The notes below the pieces were generated by a model, which worked only from the letters and a program-made list of their open reading frames with translations, was not told where the DNA came from and made no database searches. Positions 4,459 through 6,451 of a DNA stretch of 6,451 nt are shown piece after piece. The stretch covers positions 1 through 6,451 of the forward strand of contig JAOZQC010000203.1 in the NCBI GenBank assembly GCA_029932425.1, read 5' to 3'. Both the position numbers and the translations under genes were made by a program. Positions within the stretch are counted from its first letter, which is position 1, and the number at the start of each line of letters is the position of its first letter. The stretch comes from Planctomycetota bacterium. Lineage in GTDB: Bacteria > Planctomycetota > JAJSAM01.

Positions 4459-6451
4459 GCGGTAGGCCTTGCGAAAGCGGGAGGCCGCCTTCGCGTGCTT
4501 CCCCGCCGCGAGCTTCTCCTCGCCCTTCCGGAAGCCGGCCTCCGCCCGCTCCACCTTCCTCGCCGCCTTGCCCTCCGCCCCCGGGCTCACGGCGTCGATG
4601 GCTTCCCGGGCCGCCTGCCGCGCCGCCTCCGCCAGCTCCCACGTGAGCCCGGCGAGGTCCAGCTCCCCCTTGCCCTTCTTCTCGGCCTTCTCCAGGTTCT
4701 TCGCGGCCTTCTGCAGGGCCTCCAGGGTGGCCTCCGCTCCCAGGGCGTCCGCCGCCGCCGCCAGCTTCTTCCGCGAGGCCTCCGGCGTGCCGGGGTCGTC
4801 GAGCAGGGCGAGGACGTCCGCCCGCACCTCGGCCATCACCTCCGCGAGGGGGAAGCCGAGGGAGACGGCGGCGGTGAGGCCGAGCGCCTTCCCGCGGACG
4901 GAGGCCGTGAGCTCCGCGACGCCCGGCCCGGTCCCCGCGGTGTAGATGGAGGAGTAGGATCCGTCCCCGGCGTCCGCGGTGGCGGAGAGGGCGCCGTCTC
5001 CGGTCTCCAGCAGGAACACCACGTCCTCCCGCCCGGGCCCGAACTCCTGGCCGAGCGCGTCCCGGGGCACGAGCGTGACCTCGGCCGTGGCGGCGCCGTC
5101 CGCGCGGATCCGCCGGGGGCGGACGGTGAACGTGCTCTCCTCGGCGGAGACGTCTCCCAGGTAGCGCACGGTGAGCGCGTTCTCCACCCGCGCCGTCCCC
5201 TCCCCGTTGGCCAGGGTGACGGAGATGGAATCCGGGCCGGGGGTCGCCCCGGCGGTGAGGACCGCGGTGTACCGGCCGTCCCCGTGGTCGGTCACCGGCC
5301 CCACGGTGCCGCCGCCCCCGGGCAGGAACGTCACGGCGACACCCGGGCCCAGGGCCTCGCCCAGGGCGTTCCGGGGTATCGCCGTGAGCAGGGATCCCTC
5401 CGGGCCCCCCGCGTCGAGGGTGGCGGGCTCCGCGGAGAACTCGCTCGTCTCCGGCGAGGGGGCGCGGGAGACGTCGAGGACGGCGAGGAGGTAGAAGGCG
5501 TCCCGCCCGGCCCGGGAATCGACCGTCCCGCCCTGCTCGTACACCACGATGTCGTAGTCCCCGTCGGCGAGAAGGAGGTTCTCGATCCGGGCGTCCCGGT
5601 CCGGCCCCGCGACGCGGTTGGCGTAGAACGCGGGGGAGCGGATGTCCGTGGACCGCAGCTTCCGGCCGTCGGGTTTCACGACCTCGAGCACGGGGTCCAG
5701 ATCGCTCCCGATCCGGGCGGCGTGGACCCGGATGGAGACGACCCGGCCCGCGGCGCCCCGGAGGCGGAAATGGTCCCGGTCGCCGGGAACGTCGATCCGG
5801 GCGGCGGTGATCGATCCCACCGCGAGGTCGGTGGCGGTCTCCGGCGTGTCGTCGGGCTCCCGGGGGCTCTCCGCCGGCCCGGGGGCCAGGTCGACGCCCG
5901 TCACCTCCTCCCCGGGGCCCACCCGCACGAGACGGGCCGGGCCGGGGTCGGCCCCGGTGGCGGTGTAGGGGGCGGGCAGGAAGGAGGTGGAGGCGGAGGA
6001 CCAGTAGCGGTTCAGGGCCCCCAGCACGGTGTAGGGACAGGCGGCCACCAGGTACACGCCGGGAGGCAGACCCCGGACGGCGAAGGCGCCGTCCGGGCCC
6101 GAGAGACCGGAGGCCGTCACCTCTCCGCTGGCGGCGTCGATGGCGATGACCTGGACGCCCCGGTCGTCCCCCCGGCCCTGCACGTCCGCGGTGCCCCGGA
6201 TCGCGGCAAGGTCCGCGGCGTAGGAGGAGGAAGGGTAGAGCGTGGCCACCGCGGCCCGGTCGTCCGCGTCGAGGCTCCGGAAGGAGATGGCCCCCGGCGC
6301 GGCGGCGAAGTACATCGTGGCCCCGGGGAGCCCCGAGTGGTCGAGGCCCAGGACGTGGCCCCACTCGTGGGTGACGACGGACTCGATGTCGGCGGTGTCG
6401 GGGGAACCGGGGGTACGGGTCCCCCAGTACCCGGGCAGGTCGAGGGCCGGA
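4441..6451 (-). CDS. Secreted matrixin-like zinc metalloprotease, tandem paralogue (5' end outside the window)
   Basis: The last 669 residues are visible, ending at TGA 4441-4443. Counting from the first full codon, HEWGHVLGLDH gives zinc ligands H28, H32 and H38 with catalytic E29. Met46 in GATMYF sits where the Met-turn belongs, and LDADDRAAVATLYP closes the catalytic domain as in matrixins. Downstream are a carboxypeptidase-regulatory-like beta-sandwich (about 84-140, with GLPPGVYLVAA), a PPC-like domain starting REPDDTP (about 197-330), and two Ig-like repeats (about 338-431 and 438-532) with GDGRY and GDGSY motifs. A Lys/Ala-rich helical tail follows (533-669), ending in a TPR-like pair. 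The domain order equals that of the downstream gene, so this is a tandem duplication. The signal peptide would lie outside the window. Its stop overlaps the next gene's GTG as GTGA, so the two are probably co-transcribed and translationally coupled. An extracellular protease role follows from the family; the substrate is unknown. Confidence 0.88.
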   Translation of the reverse strand, partial: PALDLPGYWGTRTPGSPDTADIESVVTHEWGHVLGLDHSGLPGATMYFAAAPGAISFRSLDADDRAAVATLYPSSSYAADLAAIRGTADVQGRGDDRGVQVIAIDAASGEVTASGLSGPDGAFAVRGLPPGVYLVAACPYTVLGALNRYWSSASTSFLPAPYTATGADPGPARLVRVGPGEEVTGVDLAPGPAESPREPDDTPETATDLAVGSITAARIDVPGDRDHFRLRGAAGRVVSIRVHAARIGSDLDPVLEVVKPDGRKLRSTDIRSPAFYANRVAGPDRDARIENLLLADGDYDIVVYEQGGTVDSRAGRDAFYLLAVLDVSRAPSPETSEFSAEPATLDAGGPEGSLLTAIPRNALGEALGPGVAVTFLPGGGGTVGPVTDHGDGRYTAVLTAGATPGPDSISVTLANGEGTARVENALTVRYLGDVSAEESTFTVRPRRIRADGAATAEVTLVPRDALGQEFGPGREDVVFLLETGDGALSATADAGDGSYSSIYTAGTGPGVAELTASVRGKALGLTAAVSLGFPLAEVMAEVRADVLALLDDPGTPEASRKKLAAAADALGAEATLEALQKAAKNLEKAEKKGKGELDLAGLTWELAEAARQAAREAIDAVSPGAEGKAARKVERAEAGFRKGEEKLAAGKHAKAASRFRKAYRKVAGL

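Noticed and set aside
4445..6364. The frame of the complete protease stays open upstream to 6364, suggesting one giant protein
   Set aside because: The upstream extension is low-complexity Arg/Gly/Pro-rich translation opposite the clear coding frame of the partial protease. The GTG at 4444 has a Shine-Dalgarno and signal peptide.

Overview
This is a GC-rich bacterial segment in which every gene I can support lies on the minus strand, so it reads from high to low coordinates. Gene starts carry clear Shine-Dalgarno sequences, two genes overlap by four bases in operon style, and there is a textbook intrinsic terminator. The taxon cannot be fixed from 6.4 kb. High GC, secreted multidomain matrixin-type proteases and apparent selenocysteine use would suit an environmental lineage such as Myxococcota, other former deltaproteobacteria or Acidobacteriota, but that is inference.

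The layout, in transcription order, is two adjacent tandem duplications. First come two large secreted zinc metalloproteases, paralogous over all the length that can be compared: a 5'-truncated one (6451-4441) and a complete one of 836 residues (4444-1934). They are joined by a GTGA start/stop overlap. Both carry HExxHxxGxxH, a carboxypeptidase-regulatory-like beta-sandwich, a PPC-like domain, two filamin/invasin-type Ig-like repeats with a GDGxY signature, and a Lys/Ala-rich helical tail. Next come two small exported proteins, also paralogous: a complete one (1740-931, 269 residues) and one running off the window (750-1, 250 codons visible). Each has its own TATACT-type promoter and Shine-Dalgarno, and a strong terminator separates them.

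The most important observation is that both small genes contain an in-frame TGA at exactly codon 30. It is flanked on both sides by strongly conserved protein sequence (reading AG-U-Gx-GRCG-xx-RQRVQV) and is followed by a similar SECIS-like stem-loop in each gene. I read both as selenoproteins with an N-terminal UxxxxC motif, which a conventional gene caller would truncate or miss. In each, a signal peptidase I type AxA site sits directly before Gly29-Sec30, so the mature protein may begin Gly-Sec-Gly. Downstream is a thioredoxin-like region without the usual CxxC but with one invariant Cys120, then a charged helical tail. I do not recognise this as a described selenoprotein family. UGA is not generally reassigned here, because both protease genes end in TGA.

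No link between the proteases and the selenoproteins can be shown beyond adjacency, shared orientation and export. No RNA genes, CRISPR arrays or insertion sequences were seen, and the only non-coding stretches (751-930 and 1741-1933) are described below.
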